A stretch of 64,000 nucleotides of DNA from Bacteroidia bacterium (GCA_030425425.1 JAUIAO010000015.1:34591-98590), one strand, 5' to 3'. Shown: positions 17,595-28,146, counted from the stretch's first letter. Numbers and translations: made by a program. The notes: generated from the sequence alone by a model not told the origin.

Positions 17595-18634
17595 TTAGTC
17601 ACTCTAGTAATATCCACTTCTGGCATCAAATCACCATCACCCCTCAGGTAATTTACCAATTGCTCAGCAAAATACGGTATCAATGACACTCCTTTAGAAC
17701 CAAATCCATTGAACACTCCCACAGCTGGCTGCTCTCTGTGAAAACCTATAAATGGTCTTCTGTCAAATGTAGCAGGTCGCACTCCGGCTTTTGCTTTCAC
17801 GAATTGATATTCCCCTCCATATATTTTCCTTAACCGTTCCTCGAGGTTTTTGATTCCCTTTTCCGAGGGAGTATGGTCCAAGTGATTGTGGTCATAGGTT
17901 GCTCCCACGGTGTACCTTCCTTCCTTGGGTAATATAAAAACACCCTTATTCACAATCATGTCTTCAGGTAACTCTGTGATAATTTCTAATGTTTCACCTT
18001 TGACCAGTCGAAATGGTAAATCTTTCCAAAAAGGATTTTTATTCGCTTCAGGTCCTTCACAGAATATCACTTTATCAGCCTTCAGGTTTTTATAATTTAT
18101 TCCCACACCCACTGTCAATTCATTGTATTCAAACACTTCACTATGGTAAACTCCCTTATGGATGAAAAAATTTCGACAGGCCGTCAATAAATCAGGCACA
18201 TTGACATAGCCACATTTTTTAAGCATTAGCCCACCAAATTCGTCCTTTACTCCATTCAAGCCAATACTTTTCCCTTTCATCTCTTCCACAAACTGCTTGT
18301 ATCCAGGTTCCGAAATTTTTATAGACCAATCATTTTGCTCTTCATAAGATCCAAACATCCGGTAGATAGGCATTGGATATATAAAACGTGCCGAAAGTTT
18401 AATTTCCAACTCCTGATAAAATGATTCGAGATTCAAAAAAAGTTCATCGGCCAACCAGGTTTTCACCATCTTCCGCCCCGTTATGGGATTATAAATACCA
18501 CCAGCTTTCAGAGATGATATCTCTTGTTTTTCTTCATTTATTATCTTTATAGAATACCCTGCATCCATTAGCTTCACGGCCAGAATACTCCCGGCAATCC
18601 CCTGACCCACAATCAAAAAATCAACTTTCTCCAC
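17591..18634 (-). CDS. FAD-dependent oxidoreductase (DAO family)
   Basis: A 347-residue flavoprotein. The dinucleotide-binding motif is at the N-terminus (DFLIVGQGIAGSILAVKL, GxGxxG), and the C-terminal part has RRPFIGFHREQPAVGVFNGFGSKGVSLIPY, typical of D-amino-acid/glycine oxidase-like enzymes. The middle GRYTVGATYDHNHLDHTPSEKG is also usual for this group. The substrate is probably an amino acid or amine, but cannot be specified. There is no signal peptide, so it is cytoplasmic. It heads the leftward operon and overlaps the giant outer-membrane protein gene by 4 bp. It is divergent from the MBL hydrolase with only 56 bp between. Confidence 0.82.
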   Translation of the reverse strand: MEKVDFLIVGQGIAGSILAVKLMDAGYSIKIINEEKQEISSLKAGGIYNPITGRKMVKTWLADELFLNLESFYQELEIKLSARFIYPMPIYRMFGSYEEQNDWSIKISEPGYKQFVEEMKGKSIGLNGVKDEFGGLMLKKCGYVNVPDLLTACRNFFIHKGVYHSEVFEYNELTVGVGINYKNLKADKVIFCEGPEANKNPFWKDLPFRLVKGETLEIITELPEDMIVNKGVFILPKEGRYTVGATYDHNHLDHTPSEKGIKNLEERLRKIYGGEYQFVKAKAGVRPATFDRRPFIGFHREQPAVGVFNGFGSKGVSLIPYFAEQLVNYLRGDGDLMPEVDITRVTK

Positions 18635-18690
18635 TTGCTTGACTATCTTTTATACAAATTTGCACCTTTAGATCTCCTGAATTTACTTCG

Positions 18691-19329
18691 ATGAAAATAA
18701 AATCTTTTGTCTTTAACCCTTTTTATGAAAACACCTACTTGCTTTGGGATGACACCAAAGAGGGAATAATCGTTGATCCTGGGTGCTACGAAGATTATGA
18801 ACGTAAAGAAATCATTGATTTTGTAGAAAGCAATGAGATTAAAATCAAATACATTGTGAATACTCATTGTCATATTGATCATGTATTGGGAAATTATGAT
18901 TTAAAAACTCAGTTCAATTGCCCACTTTGGCTGCCCAAAGGTGAGCTTGAAATTTTCCAGTCTGTTGTAGCATACGCTCCTAATTGGGGAATCAACCAAT
19001 ATTCTCCAGCCGAACCGGATCATTTGATAGAAGAAAATGAAATTATCGAATTCGGGAATACTTCACTGAAATCAATTCTCTGCCCTGGACACTCCCCGGG
19101 TCACTTGGTATTTTATCATGAAAATGAAGAAACCCTAATCGCCGGAGATGTGTTATTCCGAGAAAGCATTGGCAGAACAGACCTGCCCGGTGGAAACCAT
19201 CAACAATTATTAGAGAACATTGCACAGAAGATTTACAAACTCCCCGATGACTGTGGAGTGTACCCTGGTCACGGACCTTCCACTACTATCGGTCACGAAC
19301 GTCAATTCAACCCTTTCATAAGAGGATGA
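18691..19329 (+). CDS. MBL-fold metallo-hydrolase, glyoxalase II-like
   Basis: A 212-residue metallo-beta-lactamase-fold enzyme. The metal ligands are visible: NTHCHIDHVLGN (HxHxDH), PGHSPGHLVFY (His), IAGDVLFRESIGRTDLPGG (bridging Asp) and VYPGHGPSTTIGHE (last His). The short length without a C-terminal helical domain fits the YcbL-type hydroxyacylglutathione hydrolase-like group found in bacteria. It probably hydrolyses a thioester; the natural substrate is not known. The next gene, pssA, overlaps its end by 4 bp, so the two are co-translated. Confidence 0.9.
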   Translation: MKIKSFVFNPFYENTYLLWDDTKEGIIVDPGCYEDYERKEIIDFVESNEIKIKYIVNTHCHIDHVLGNYDLKTQFNCPLWLPKGELEIFQSVVAYAPNWGINQYSPAEPDHLIEENEIIEFGNTSLKSILCPGHSPGHLVFYHENEETLIAGDVLFRESIGRTDLPGGNHQQLLENIAQKIYKLPDDCGVYPGHGPSTTIGHERQFNPFIRG

Positions 19330-20000
19330 AGAAACACATTCCTAACTTTCTCACGAGTCTCAACCTGGTCACGGGTGCAATTGGTTGCTTTTATCTCATA
19401 GAGCAAGATCATCATCGTGCGATTTACTTTGTAATCCTCGCTGCTTTTTTCGATTTTTTGGATGGTTTTATAGCTCGGTTATTGAAGGTACAATCTGGCA
19501 TTGGGAAAGAGCTGGATTCTCTGGCTGATGTGGTATCATTTGGACTATTGCCAGCCGTATACATGGTAATGAGTATTCGTCAGCAAACCGACCATCAATT
19601 TCTACCATATTTTGGATTACTAATTGCAGCATTGTCAGCTATTCGGTTAGCAAAATTCAATCTGGATACACGGCAGACTGATCAATTCATTGGGTTACCC
19701 ACTCCGGCCAATGCAATTATGATCACCTCACTTTCTTTCCTACCTGGATCATTCTCGCTTGGTGTGCCAGCACTACTAATCATCACTTTGATAACGTCAC
19801 TTATATTAGTCGCCAATCTACCTCTGATCGCATTGAAATTTATAGGCTTTAGCTGGGTTTCCAACCAATGGAAATATCTCCTGATCATAGCAATAGTAAT
19901 TTTAGTGAGCATTTTTCGGGAAAAGGCTTTGCCACTCATTATTCCTGTATATCTACTCATTTCGGTTTTGAATATTGTCCTTAGAACCGGCAAACGCTAA
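19326..20000 (+). CDS. pssA: CDP-diacylglycerol--serine O-phosphatidyltransferase
   Basis: A 224-residue integral membrane enzyme that makes phosphatidylserine, the precursor of phosphatidylethanolamine. The CDP-alcohol phosphotransferase motif D-x2-DG-x2-AR-x8-G-x3-D-x3-D is complete (FDFLDGFIARLL, then GIGKELDSLAD). It has about six membrane segments. The start MKKHIPNFLTSLNLVTGAIG is typical of the Bacillus-type PssA. It overlaps the upstream MBL gene by 4 bp. The real porU start lies 44 bp after its stop. Confidence 0.93.
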   Translation: MKKHIPNFLTSLNLVTGAIGCFYLIEQDHHRAIYFVILAAFFDFLDGFIARLLKVQSGIGKELDSLADVVSFGLLPAVYMVMSIRQQTDHQFLPYFGLLIAALSAIRLAKFNLDTRQTDQFIGLPTPANAIMITSLSFLPGSFSLGVPALLIITLITSLILVANLPLIALKFIGFSWVSNQWKYLLIIAIVILVSIFREKALPLIIPVYLLISVLNIVLRTGKR

Positions 20001-20043
20001 AGTGATTTTCACAATATTTAACAAAAAACACGTTGATCACCAT

Positions 20044-23000
20044 ATGCAAAAAATATTCACCTTCTTATTGATTTTGATACAATTTTCTGCTCTTGGTCAG
20101 AGTGTGTTTTCGAATGGAGAATGGTATAAAGTGGGAATCACAGAATCAGGAATTTACAAGCTTGACTACAGTTTTCTGGTTAATAGATTAGATATCCCAT
20201 CATCTATAGATCCGCGAACTCTCCGTGTCTATGGGATTGCCGGAGGAATGTTGCCTCAGGAAAATGCGATCTATCGTCCGAATGACCCTGTCGAAATCCC
20301 TGTTCTGGCTCATGGTCCACAAGGTAGCAGTTTGGATAGGGAAGATTACTTTTTGTTTTATGGTGAAGGGCCACACAAACTCTCCGTTAATGCTGATGGC
20401 ACGCCTAATTTTGAAACAAATCTTTACAGCGATACGGCATACTTTTTCATTACATACGGCCAAGTCGTAGGTAAAAGGATTTCTTCAGTTTCTGGCTCTC
20501 CATCCGGAACGGTGACTAGCTCTGAGTATACGGAGTACCAGGTTCATGAGTTGGAAGATTATAACCTTTTAAAATCTGGACGAGAGTGGCTTGGGGAACA
20601 ATTTCGTAAGGGTAGTAATCGAACCAGGAAATTTGAATTTCAACCTCTGAATAGTGTTTCAAGAACACATGTATGGCTGAAAGTGGCATCAAGCTCTGAA
20701 GGAACCAGTAGTTTTGACGTAGAATTGAACGGTGAAAATCTTGGAAATGTGCCAATTAGTGCGATTCCGGGATCTACCTATGGAGAAAAAATCAAGTATA
20801 GCTCTGGACATTTTGTTGCAAATCAGAGTGCTCAAGATATTGAATTAAAACTCTCTTTTAATGCATCAGAAGGCAATTCTCTCGGTTACCTGGATCAAAT
20901 AATAGTAGGAATGGACCAGGAATTGGCTTTACAGGACGACCAAACAATCCATATCCATCAGACAGAAGCAGGAACTAATCTTTCAATTAAAAATGCCAGC
21001 TCAGAATCAAGTATATTGGATGTACATAATCCTACCAACCCTTCTTTGATTACTGGAAATTTATCAGGAAATACACTTGCTTTTTTACCGCGAGAAGGAC
21101 ATCATAAATTCATAATCTTCAACGTCAATGATGATTTTGAAGCTCCACTAAGATTTGGAAGGATCAATAATCAAAACATCAAATCACTCTCAGCAAGTGA
21201 TGCCATGATCATTACACATCCCAAATTTTTGCATGAAGCCAATCGTCTAGCCAATTTTCATATGAATGAAGATGGAATGAGTATAGGTGTTGTTACTACT
21301 CAGCAGATTTACAATGAGTTTTCGGGAGGAAGACAAGATATCACTGCGATACGGGATTTTTTGAAGTACAGTTATGAAAATATAGGTATGATCAGACAGG
21401 CACTTCTGTTTGGTGATGCTTCGTATGATTATAAATACCGGATAGCCAATAACACCAATTACGTGCCCGTGTATGAAAGTCGTGAATCTTCAAATAACTT
21501 ATATAGCCATTCCTCGGATGATTATTTCGGTTTTTTTGATGAATCCGAAGGATACTGGAAAGAAGATTCTATCAGAGTAAATTCTCTGAAAGTGCTACAG
21601 TATGGAGATAACGACGATATGGAGATAGGTATCGGCAGACTGCCAGTGAGAAACGAAGAGGAAGCAAAGTCTATAGTGGACAAAATAATTTCTTATAAAA
21701 CCTCTGCTCAGCAATTTGGGAAGTGGAGAAATCAAATAGCTTATTTCGCTGATGATGGAGACAACAATATACATATGACACAAGCTGAATCACTCTATCA
21801 GCTTTTAGATACGATTGCCAGTGAGTTCCGAACAGAAAAAATTTATCTGGACCTATACGATCAGCGAGTGAATGGCACTAACTCGAAAACTACAGGGATC
21901 ATTAAAAACACACTGAAAGAAGGTGTTTTTATGTTCAATTACATAGGGCACGGGAATGAAGGACAGCTGACCAGCGAAAATGTGATCAATCTTGATGTAA
22001 TCAACTCTCTGACAAACGGCGTAAAAATGCCATTGTTCATTACTGCTACCTGTGAGTTCGGGAAATATGACAATCCCTTAAGAAAATCAGGAGCAGAGTA
22101 TCTCCTCTTTCATGAAAATGGTGGAGCCATTGCGCTGCTAACAACTACCCGAGCTGTATATGCCAGCACAAATTTCCCATTGAACCAGGCTTTACATGAA
22201 AACCTTTTTTTTACCGAGAATGGTAAGCACCTAAAATTGGGGGAGGTAATTCGAAGAACAAAAAATGAAGCATTAAAAGGTTCCATCAATCGCAACTTTG
22301 CTCTTTTAGGGGATCCAATGCTGACCTTAAACTATCCGGAACTACAGGTAAACTATGATGGTCTCAACGGATCTTCAGACACTTTGAGTGCACTGGAAAA
22401 CTATCAGATTTCCGGACATATCGGATTCAATGACCAACTTTTTGACTCCTTCAACGGAAAAGGGATATTGACTCTTTATGATGTACCCCAAAACAGAATC
22501 ACTAAAGGCCAGGAAAGTGACCCGTTTCTTTTCGAAGATCAAAATAATGCTCTATTTCGTGGCGAAATCAGTATTACCAACGGATCATTTGCTGCCGAAA
22601 TGATCTTACCTAAGAACATCTCTTATGATTACAAACCGGGTAAGATCACACTTTATGCCTGGGACGAGACTAATCAAATAGATGCATCAGGCTCCAATAC
22701 CAATTTTGTTTTAGGAGGAACTTCAGAAAATCTGGAAGAAGACAATACTTCTCCGATCGTCAATCTTTTCCTCAATGAAGACGGCTTCCAAAACGGCCAA
22801 ACGGTAGGCCCCAACAGCTTACTTATCGCGAGAATATCGGACGAAAGTGGCCTCAACATTTCAAATGATGGCATCAATCAAGGGCTTACACTGGCACTCA
22901 ATGATGGCACACCAGTAGATCTCAATCAATATTACACGGCTTCTAAGGACACATACAAGGAAGGAACTCTCATCTACCCTTTGCAGAATCTAGCACCTGG

Positions 23001-23412
23001 CCAATACACTGCCACATTAAAAGTTCTTGATGCACACAATAATTTATCTGTTTCCACTGTTGATTTTAAGGTATCTGATCAATCGACCATTCGGTTGTTC
23101 AATTTGACTAGCTACCCCAATCCAGCAAGTCTAAGCACAGATCAGAAAACAACAATAGCTTTCGAACATGACCGGGAAGACGAAAACCTGGAAGTACAGA
23201 TCAAAATATATAACATGAATGGCGAAATAATGCGCACTATCTATTACGACGTGGAAAGCAGTCCCCGCAACATCGACAATCTGGAGGTGCCACTGTATGA
23301 TCATAATAATATCCCCATGAAACCTGGGGTTTATCTGTTCGCGGTTGGTGTTTCCAGCACCTTGGATAATGCTACAAATCAGGAAGTTAAACGCCTAATA
23401 ATCATTAATTAA
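20044..23412 (+). CDS. porU: Type IX secretion system sortase PorU
   Basis: A 1122-residue protein when started at MQKIFTFLLILIQFSALGQ, which gives a proper signal peptide; the frame is open further upstream into pssA without a plausible leader. PorU is the gingipain-like (C25) cell-surface sortase that removes the C-terminal domain of T9SS cargo and attaches the cargo to lipopolysaccharide. The catalytic pair is visible: H636 in NYIGHGNEGQ and C670 in TATCEFGKYDNP, 34 residues apart as in gingipains. The C-terminus (SYPNPAS, then NMNGEIMRTIYYDV and PGVYLFAV) is itself a T9SS-type domain, as in known PorU. The PorV partner is encoded immediately downstream. Confidence 0.95.
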   Translation: MQKIFTFLLILIQFSALGQSVFSNGEWYKVGITESGIYKLDYSFLVNRLDIPSSIDPRTLRVYGIAGGMLPQENAIYRPNDPVEIPVLAHGPQGSSLDREDYFLFYGEGPHKLSVNADGTPNFETNLYSDTAYFFITYGQVVGKRISSVSGSPSGTVTSSEYTEYQVHELEDYNLLKSGREWLGEQFRKGSNRTRKFEFQPLNSVSRTHVWLKVASSSEGTSSFDVELNGENLGNVPISAIPGSTYGEKIKYSSGHFVANQSAQDIELKLSFNASEGNSLGYLDQIIVGMDQELALQDDQTIHIHQTEAGTNLSIKNASSESSILDVHNPTNPSLITGNLSGNTLAFLPREGHHKFIIFNVNDDFEAPLRFGRINNQNIKSLSASDAMIITHPKFLHEANRLANFHMNEDGMSIGVVTTQQIYNEFSGGRQDITAIRDFLKYSYENIGMIRQALLFGDASYDYKYRIANNTNYVPVYESRESSNNLYSHSSDDYFGFFDESEGYWKEDSIRVNSLKVLQYGDNDDMEIGIGRLPVRNEEEAKSIVDKIISYKTSAQQFGKWRNQIAYFADDGDNNIHMTQAESLYQLLDTIASEFRTEKIYLDLYDQRVNGTNSKTTGIIKNTLKEGVFMFNYIGHGNEGQLTSENVINLDVINSLTNGVKMPLFITATCEFGKYDNPLRKSGAEYLLFHENGGAIALLTTTRAVYASTNFPLNQALHENLFFTENGKHLKLGEVIRRTKNEALKGSINRNFALLGDPMLTLNYPELQVNYDGLNGSSDTLSALENYQISGHIGFNDQLFDSFNGKGILTLYDVPQNRITKGQESDPFLFEDQNNALFRGEISITNGSFAAEMILPKNISYDYKPGKITLYAWDETNQIDASGSNTNFVLGGTSENLEEDNTSPIVNLFLNEDGFQNGQTVGPNSLLIARISDESGLNISNDGINQGLTLALNDGTPVDLNQYYTASKDTYKEGTLIYPLQNLAPGQYTATLKVLDAHNNLSVSTVDFKVSDQSTIRLFNLTSYPNPASLSTDQKTTIAFEHDREDENLEVQIKIYNMNGEIMRTIYYDVESSPRNIDNLEVPLYDHNNIPMKPGVYLFAVGVSSTLDNATNQEVKRLIIIN

Positions 23413-23442
23413 TTATCTTTGCCATCCTTAAAAAATAACTGA

Positions 23443-24618
23443 ATGAGTTCACGTCTTAAACAGGCCTTTGTAATATTAATTGGAATTTTCCCAATTACAC
23501 TTTTGGCACAATCGAACGCGCCGTATGTTTCGGGTATTGATAGCACCAGAAACCCCATTACTGTAGCTGTTCCATTTTTGAGTTTTGCTCCGGATAGCAG
23601 GGGATCCGCGTTAGGAGATGCTGGTGTAGCATCTGATCCAGATGAATACAGCGTGCATTGGAATAATGCCAAATTAGCATTCCTTGATGACGATTTAGGA
23701 TTTTCATTTAATTACTCTCCATGGCTAGCAACTATCGTGGACGATATGTCACTTAGCTACCTTACCTTTCATTATAAGCTTACGCGAAATGAGGCTCTGG
23801 GCGTCACTATGAGATATTTTGACCTTGGTGAAATTTACCTGACAAATAAAGAAGGAGATCCTGCAGGTACAGACAACCCAACAGAAGCTGCTGTGGATGT
23901 AACATATTCTCGAAAACTTTCTGAAAATATGGGTGTTGGGGTTACGGCAAGATATATCTGGTCTAATCTTACTGGAATCGTACAAGGAGGTCCAAAAGCA
24001 GGACAAAGTGTGGCTGTAGATCTTGGATTTTACTACAAGAAAGAAATCATGATCAATGGCCTCAACTCTCAACTTTCACTTGGCGCCCATATGTCTAATT
24101 TCGGAAGAAAAATCACCTATAGCAGTGATTCTAATGAAGACTTCATTCCAGGCAATTTGCGGTTAGGTTCTGCTCTTAAAATGAATCTTGATCCTTACAA
24201 TACAATCACTGTACTATTGGACTTCAACAAATTATTGGTACCTACTCCTCCAACCTACAGAGAAGACGCAAGCGGAACTTTGGTTTTGGACAAGGGAAAA
24301 GATCCTAACCGACCATTGCTCAGCGGGACTTTCGGATCTTTCAACGATGCACCACGTGGTTTCCAGGAAGAGTTACAAGAAATCATGATCTCAGGAGGAG
24401 TGGAATATAAGTATCAGGAGTTATTTGCCTTGCGTGGCGGATACTTTTATGAAAATGTCAACAAGGGAAATAGAAAATACTTTACAGCCGGTGTAGGTTT
24501 CAAATATCAGGTTTTCGGAATTGATTTTTCATATTTGATTCCACTGCAACAAAATCATCCGCTTGCAGAGACTTTGAGATTGTCTTTCCAATTTAGTTTC
24601 GATACTAAGGAGAGCTAA
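23443..24618 (+). CDS. porV: Type IX secretion outer-membrane protein PorV
   Basis: A 391-residue FadL-like beta-barrel with a signal peptide ending TLLAQ. Landmarks of PorV/LptO are PFLSFAPDSRGSALGDAGVASDPDEYSVHWNNAKLAF near residues 45-80, FGRKITYSSDSNEDFIPGNLRLG in the middle and the terminal strand LRLSFQFSF. PorV takes cargo from the SprA translocon and hands it to PorU for sorting. It starts 30 bp after porU, the usual order in this phylum. Confidence 0.94.
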   Translation: MSSRLKQAFVILIGIFPITLLAQSNAPYVSGIDSTRNPITVAVPFLSFAPDSRGSALGDAGVASDPDEYSVHWNNAKLAFLDDDLGFSFNYSPWLATIVDDMSLSYLTFHYKLTRNEALGVTMRYFDLGEIYLTNKEGDPAGTDNPTEAAVDVTYSRKLSENMGVGVTARYIWSNLTGIVQGGPKAGQSVAVDLGFYYKKEIMINGLNSQLSLGAHMSNFGRKITYSSDSNEDFIPGNLRLGSALKMNLDPYNTITVLLDFNKLLVPTPPTYREDASGTLVLDKGKDPNRPLLSGTFGSFNDAPRGFQEELQEIMISGGVEYKYQELFALRGGYFYENVNKGNRKYFTAGVGFKYQVFGIDFSYLIPLQQNHPLAETLRLSFQFSFDTKES

Positions 24619-24662
24619 TTTAAGCCTGAATTAACATTTCTAACATTTAAAATCCACTGTTC

Positions 24663-25913
24663 ATGTTGGATCGCACGCTAGCGCCACCATCCAATCAAAT
24701 ACAGCGTCCCAAGTTTCCTGTGACAGATGAGTTATTCATCAATGATATACCTGTTGTATTACTCAATCAGGGAAATCAGCCGGTCACGCTCTTCGAACTG
24801 GTAATTCCCGTAGGTCGATGGCACGAGCCAAAACCCGGGCTATCCTATTTTTTATTTAAAATGATAACAGAAGGCACTAAAAATAAAAGTGCCTCCGAAA
24901 TAGCATCCACTTTCGATTTCTACGGAAGTCATTTGGAAGTTACTCCTACGCTTGACAATGTCTCTATCAAGCTGTATTCCCTAAATAAGTTTTTACCAAA
25001 AGTATTACCTCTTCTTATTTCACTCCTTTCAGAATCGATATTTCCAGAAAGAGAATTCGTCACACTGAAGCAAATAAGAAGTCAACAAATCAAACAGCAA
25101 TTGGCAAGAAACAATGTTTATGCTAGCATGAAGTTTCGGGAAATGCTATTTGGCGAAAATCATCCGTATGGATTCATGCTTTCTCCTGAAGCCGTTGATG
25201 ATATATCATTAGATGATGTTGTGAGTTTTGAAGATGCTCTTTTAGTCAGACCAAGGATTTTCATATCCGGTCAAATCGACGAATTGGTGTTAACCGCCGT
25301 TTCGCAAGCACTTGAAGATGCAAGCTTTGGTAAAGTGTTGGCATCATCTACTCATGATCTAAGTGCCAGCAACAGACAAACGATCGTGAGAGAGGATAGC
25401 ACTCAAGCCAGTATCAGAATTGGAAAACTGGCTATAGATAAGCACCATGACGATATCCATCAACTGAAAATCACCAACACATTACTTGGTGGATATTTTG
25501 GATCGCGATTAATGAAGAATATTAGAGAAGAAAAAGGCCTTACCTATGGCATTCATGCTTCGATAATCAATTTGGAAAAATTCAGCTATTGGGCGATTAG
25601 TTCAGAAATCCAGAAGTCCAAAATTGAACTAGCCAAAACTGAAATCCTGAAAGAAGTAGAAAGATTGGCTAATAATGAGCCGGGTGAGAAAGAAATGCTG
25701 ATGCTGAAAAATTATACTCGGGGAAAATTTCTTAGTTCATTCGATAGTCCTTTCAGCTCCCATGAAATGATCAAGGGATTGCTACTTGCCAATTTAGATA
25801 CCATCTATTTACAGAATTTCCTTGACTCACTTGACCGGATTCAGCCAAATGACATTTCTGAAATGACCAAGAAACATCTTGTAGAGGGACTTTCAGAATT
25901 AGTGGTTTATTAG
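24663..25913 (+). CDS. M16-family (pitrilysin-like) protein lacking the zinc site
   Basis: A 416-residue two-domain protein of the M16 family. The region that should carry HxxEH reads GLSYFLFKMITEGTKNKSA, so neither zinc His is present and the chain is not an active protease on its own. The partner-side motifs are kept (SRLMKNIREEKGLTYGIHAS, equivalent to the R/Y pair that binds substrate). In heterodimeric M16 enzymes such a chain pairs with an active subunit; none is encoded nearby, although the usual active partner may lie elsewhere. No signal peptide is obvious. It follows porV by 44 bp on the same strand. Confidence 0.82.
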   Translation: MLDRTLAPPSNQIQRPKFPVTDELFINDIPVVLLNQGNQPVTLFELVIPVGRWHEPKPGLSYFLFKMITEGTKNKSASEIASTFDFYGSHLEVTPTLDNVSIKLYSLNKFLPKVLPLLISLLSESIFPEREFVTLKQIRSQQIKQQLARNNVYASMKFREMLFGENHPYGFMLSPEAVDDISLDDVVSFEDALLVRPRIFISGQIDELVLTAVSQALEDASFGKVLASSTHDLSASNRQTIVREDSTQASIRIGKLAIDKHHDDIHQLKITNTLLGGYFGSRLMKNIREEKGLTYGIHASIINLEKFSYWAISSEIQKSKIELAKTEILKEVERLANNEPGEKEMLMLKNYTRGKFLSSFDSPFSSHEMIKGLLLANLDTIYLQNFLDSLDRIQPNDISEMTKKHLVEGLSELVVY

Positions 25914-25916
25914 ATA

Positions 25917-28070
25917 CTATTTCCTAATCAAAATATAATCTCCTTCAATCTTGATTTCGCTGTAGTCAAATGGAATCTGTTGCAATCCGGTATAGTCCAT
26001 TACCCCTATTTTACCTGACCTATTGACAATCAAAAGATCCTTTGTCGTATCAGTGATTTTGTTATAATTGGGACGAAGTAAAAATCGACCATGCTCATTG
26101 GCAATGCCCTCCTTACCATTTTCATCAATCACAAGGTAATTTCCAGTTGCTAATCTTTCGATTTTCTTCCATTTTATCTGAATAATTTCTTTTCCAGATT
26201 TGTCTAGCAATCCATACAAATCATCAATCTGCACAATAGCCAATCCCTCTTGAAATGTACTGGAATATTGGTAAAATGGCTGTATCAGTAAGTTTTCATA
26301 CGGACCTATAAAGCCCCATTTCCCCATTAATTTCACAGGAGCCATTCCCTCATTAAAAAACTGAGCAGAGTCATAGCGATTCGCGATTCTCAGTTTACCA
26401 TTGGTATCAACAAAACCATGCTTTCCCTCCATAATCACATGAAAATATCCTTCTGAAAAAGAAATCACATCCTGAACTTCAGCTTCATAACCAAATGCTT
26501 CACTGCCATCCATTTTCAACACCATTGCTCTTTTACCTCCCTTCAATTCATAAAAATCTCCATGCTTTTGAATTTCCTCATAGATAGGCTCTATGTAGTT
26601 ACCTCCGCTTAGAATCAGTCCAAATTTGTGATCATCTCCTTTTACTAACAGCAGATCTGTATTGATGACTTCATCAGATAGAGTAAACAATCTCCTGCCC
26701 TCACGATCAAACACATGAGTCGCCTTCCCTTTCTGGGCGAAATACAATTCATGAGTAATGTAAATACTATCATACCTCGGCATCACTAACCAATCACCAT
26801 AAAACTGTCGAATTCCCCAGCTACCAAAGTTCTTTGCCAGAAACTGATCTTCCATTCCCGCCTGAACAGCGTCATATTTGTTTTTCACAATAATATCTCC
26901 CTGAAAATCTACCCAGCCCCAATATCCCGCAAACCGTACAGGAATAAAACCATTATGAGAATCACCCAATTCCTGAAATCCTCTATTTCCTATTTGTCTT
27001 CCAAACCGATTGTATATTTTCCATTTGGATTGATCCAAAACATAAAAGAAAGTGGGGTCTACCACTACAGAGTCAAAGTTGGCAGCCACTTCTCTACCGT
27101 CTGTTTTGTGTATAGCCCATTTGGCCGTCGAAAGATCCTTGATCACCAAAAAACCCTGCCCAATATATTTCAGACTATTATTCTTACCTTGAAAAACCTT
27201 ATCGCTGGCACCTAAAATATGTTCCACATTATTGACGTGAGCAATCAATAGGCCTTCGTTAGAATCAAAACTCACAGAATCACACAAGATATCTTGAGTC
27301 ACCTGAGAAGAAAATGACCTTATTTCCCATTCAGGAAAAGATTCCGCACGCTCACCATCAATCTTTTTATACTTGATATGATGAAAATATCCACCGTCAA
27401 GATCTAATAATCCATAATAACCTTCGCTGGAAACGAGTAAGCCATCGGGCGTCTCCTGTATCTGATCAATCCATCGGTCAATCAATAAATTGCCTTCCAA
27501 ATCAAAAATCCGTGATTTCTGCTGCATTCCCTGAGCCACCACAACCATTCCCATCTGGCGCATAAAGGAAAAATCTGCTGGGATGATCATTTCGCTTTCC
27601 CTATTGAGTAGCGCATATTTCAATTGTCCATCTATGTATTCTGATGCGATGATTTTTCCTTCTTCAATACGCTCAATCGTAAAATATTTGAAATCAAGAA
27701 GCACCTTCGATTTGCTATCGATCAGACCTCTAAAAACCTGGTTTGTAAACCGACCAGTTATACCTGCCTCGTATAGTTCTGCATCAAATGGAAGTAAAAT
27801 TGTATAATTCGCAGAAGTGAGTTTTTTACTCTTGAGGTTTATGAGACCCCATCGGTTGTTTTCAAAATATCCAATTGCATCCCCCAATATTTCGCTACTT
27901 CCATCCGACCAGCCCAGCTGCTCATATACCGCAGGAATAACAACTTCTCCCTGTGCATCAGCTATACCCTGATAGCCCCCTGGAGAAATGATAATTTCAA
28001 AACCATTGGCATAGGTATATGACCCGAATAAAAATAAGAGGATAACCAAGTATTTTTCAAGCATGCCCAA
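25917..28070 (-). CDS. WG-repeat protein
   Basis: A 717-residue exported protein (MLEKYLVILLFLFGSYTYANG leader, start at the first Met or at MLEK). It is built from about fifteen WG beta-hairpin repeats of the type W-G-x-I/V-D-x-x-G-x-x-V/I-x-P-x-Y, for example YWGWVDFQGDIIVKNKYDAV, KHGFVDTNGKLRIANRYDSA and KWGFIGPYENLLIQPFY. WG repeats are frequent in Bacteroidota and are thought to mediate protein binding. No other domain is visible. It is convergent with the M16 gene, with 3 bp between the stops. Confidence 0.88.
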   Translation of the reverse strand: MGMLEKYLVILLFLFGSYTYANGFEIIISPGGYQGIADAQGEVVIPAVYEQLGWSDGSSEILGDAIGYFENNRWGLINLKSKKLTSANYTILLPFDAELYEAGITGRFTNQVFRGLIDSKSKVLLDFKYFTIERIEEGKIIASEYIDGQLKYALLNRESEMIIPADFSFMRQMGMVVVAQGMQQKSRIFDLEGNLLIDRWIDQIQETPDGLLVSSEGYYGLLDLDGGYFHHIKYKKIDGERAESFPEWEIRSFSSQVTQDILCDSVSFDSNEGLLIAHVNNVEHILGASDKVFQGKNNSLKYIGQGFLVIKDLSTAKWAIHKTDGREVAANFDSVVVDPTFFYVLDQSKWKIYNRFGRQIGNRGFQELGDSHNGFIPVRFAGYWGWVDFQGDIIVKNKYDAVQAGMEDQFLAKNFGSWGIRQFYGDWLVMPRYDSIYITHELYFAQKGKATHVFDREGRRLFTLSDEVINTDLLLVKGDDHKFGLILSGGNYIEPIYEEIQKHGDFYELKGGKRAMVLKMDGSEAFGYEAEVQDVISFSEGYFHVIMEGKHGFVDTNGKLRIANRYDSAQFFNEGMAPVKLMGKWGFIGPYENLLIQPFYQYSSTFQEGLAIVQIDDLYGLLDKSGKEIIQIKWKKIERLATGNYLVIDENGKEGIANEHGRFLLRPNYNKITDTTKDLLIVNRSGKIGVMDYTGLQQIPFDYSEIKIEGDYILIRK

Positions 28071-28146
28071 ATATAGAAATGCACCAACAAATTGTCATTG
28101 GCAAAATTGCAGATAGGTATTATTAATGTTTGACGAGGTTCAGACC

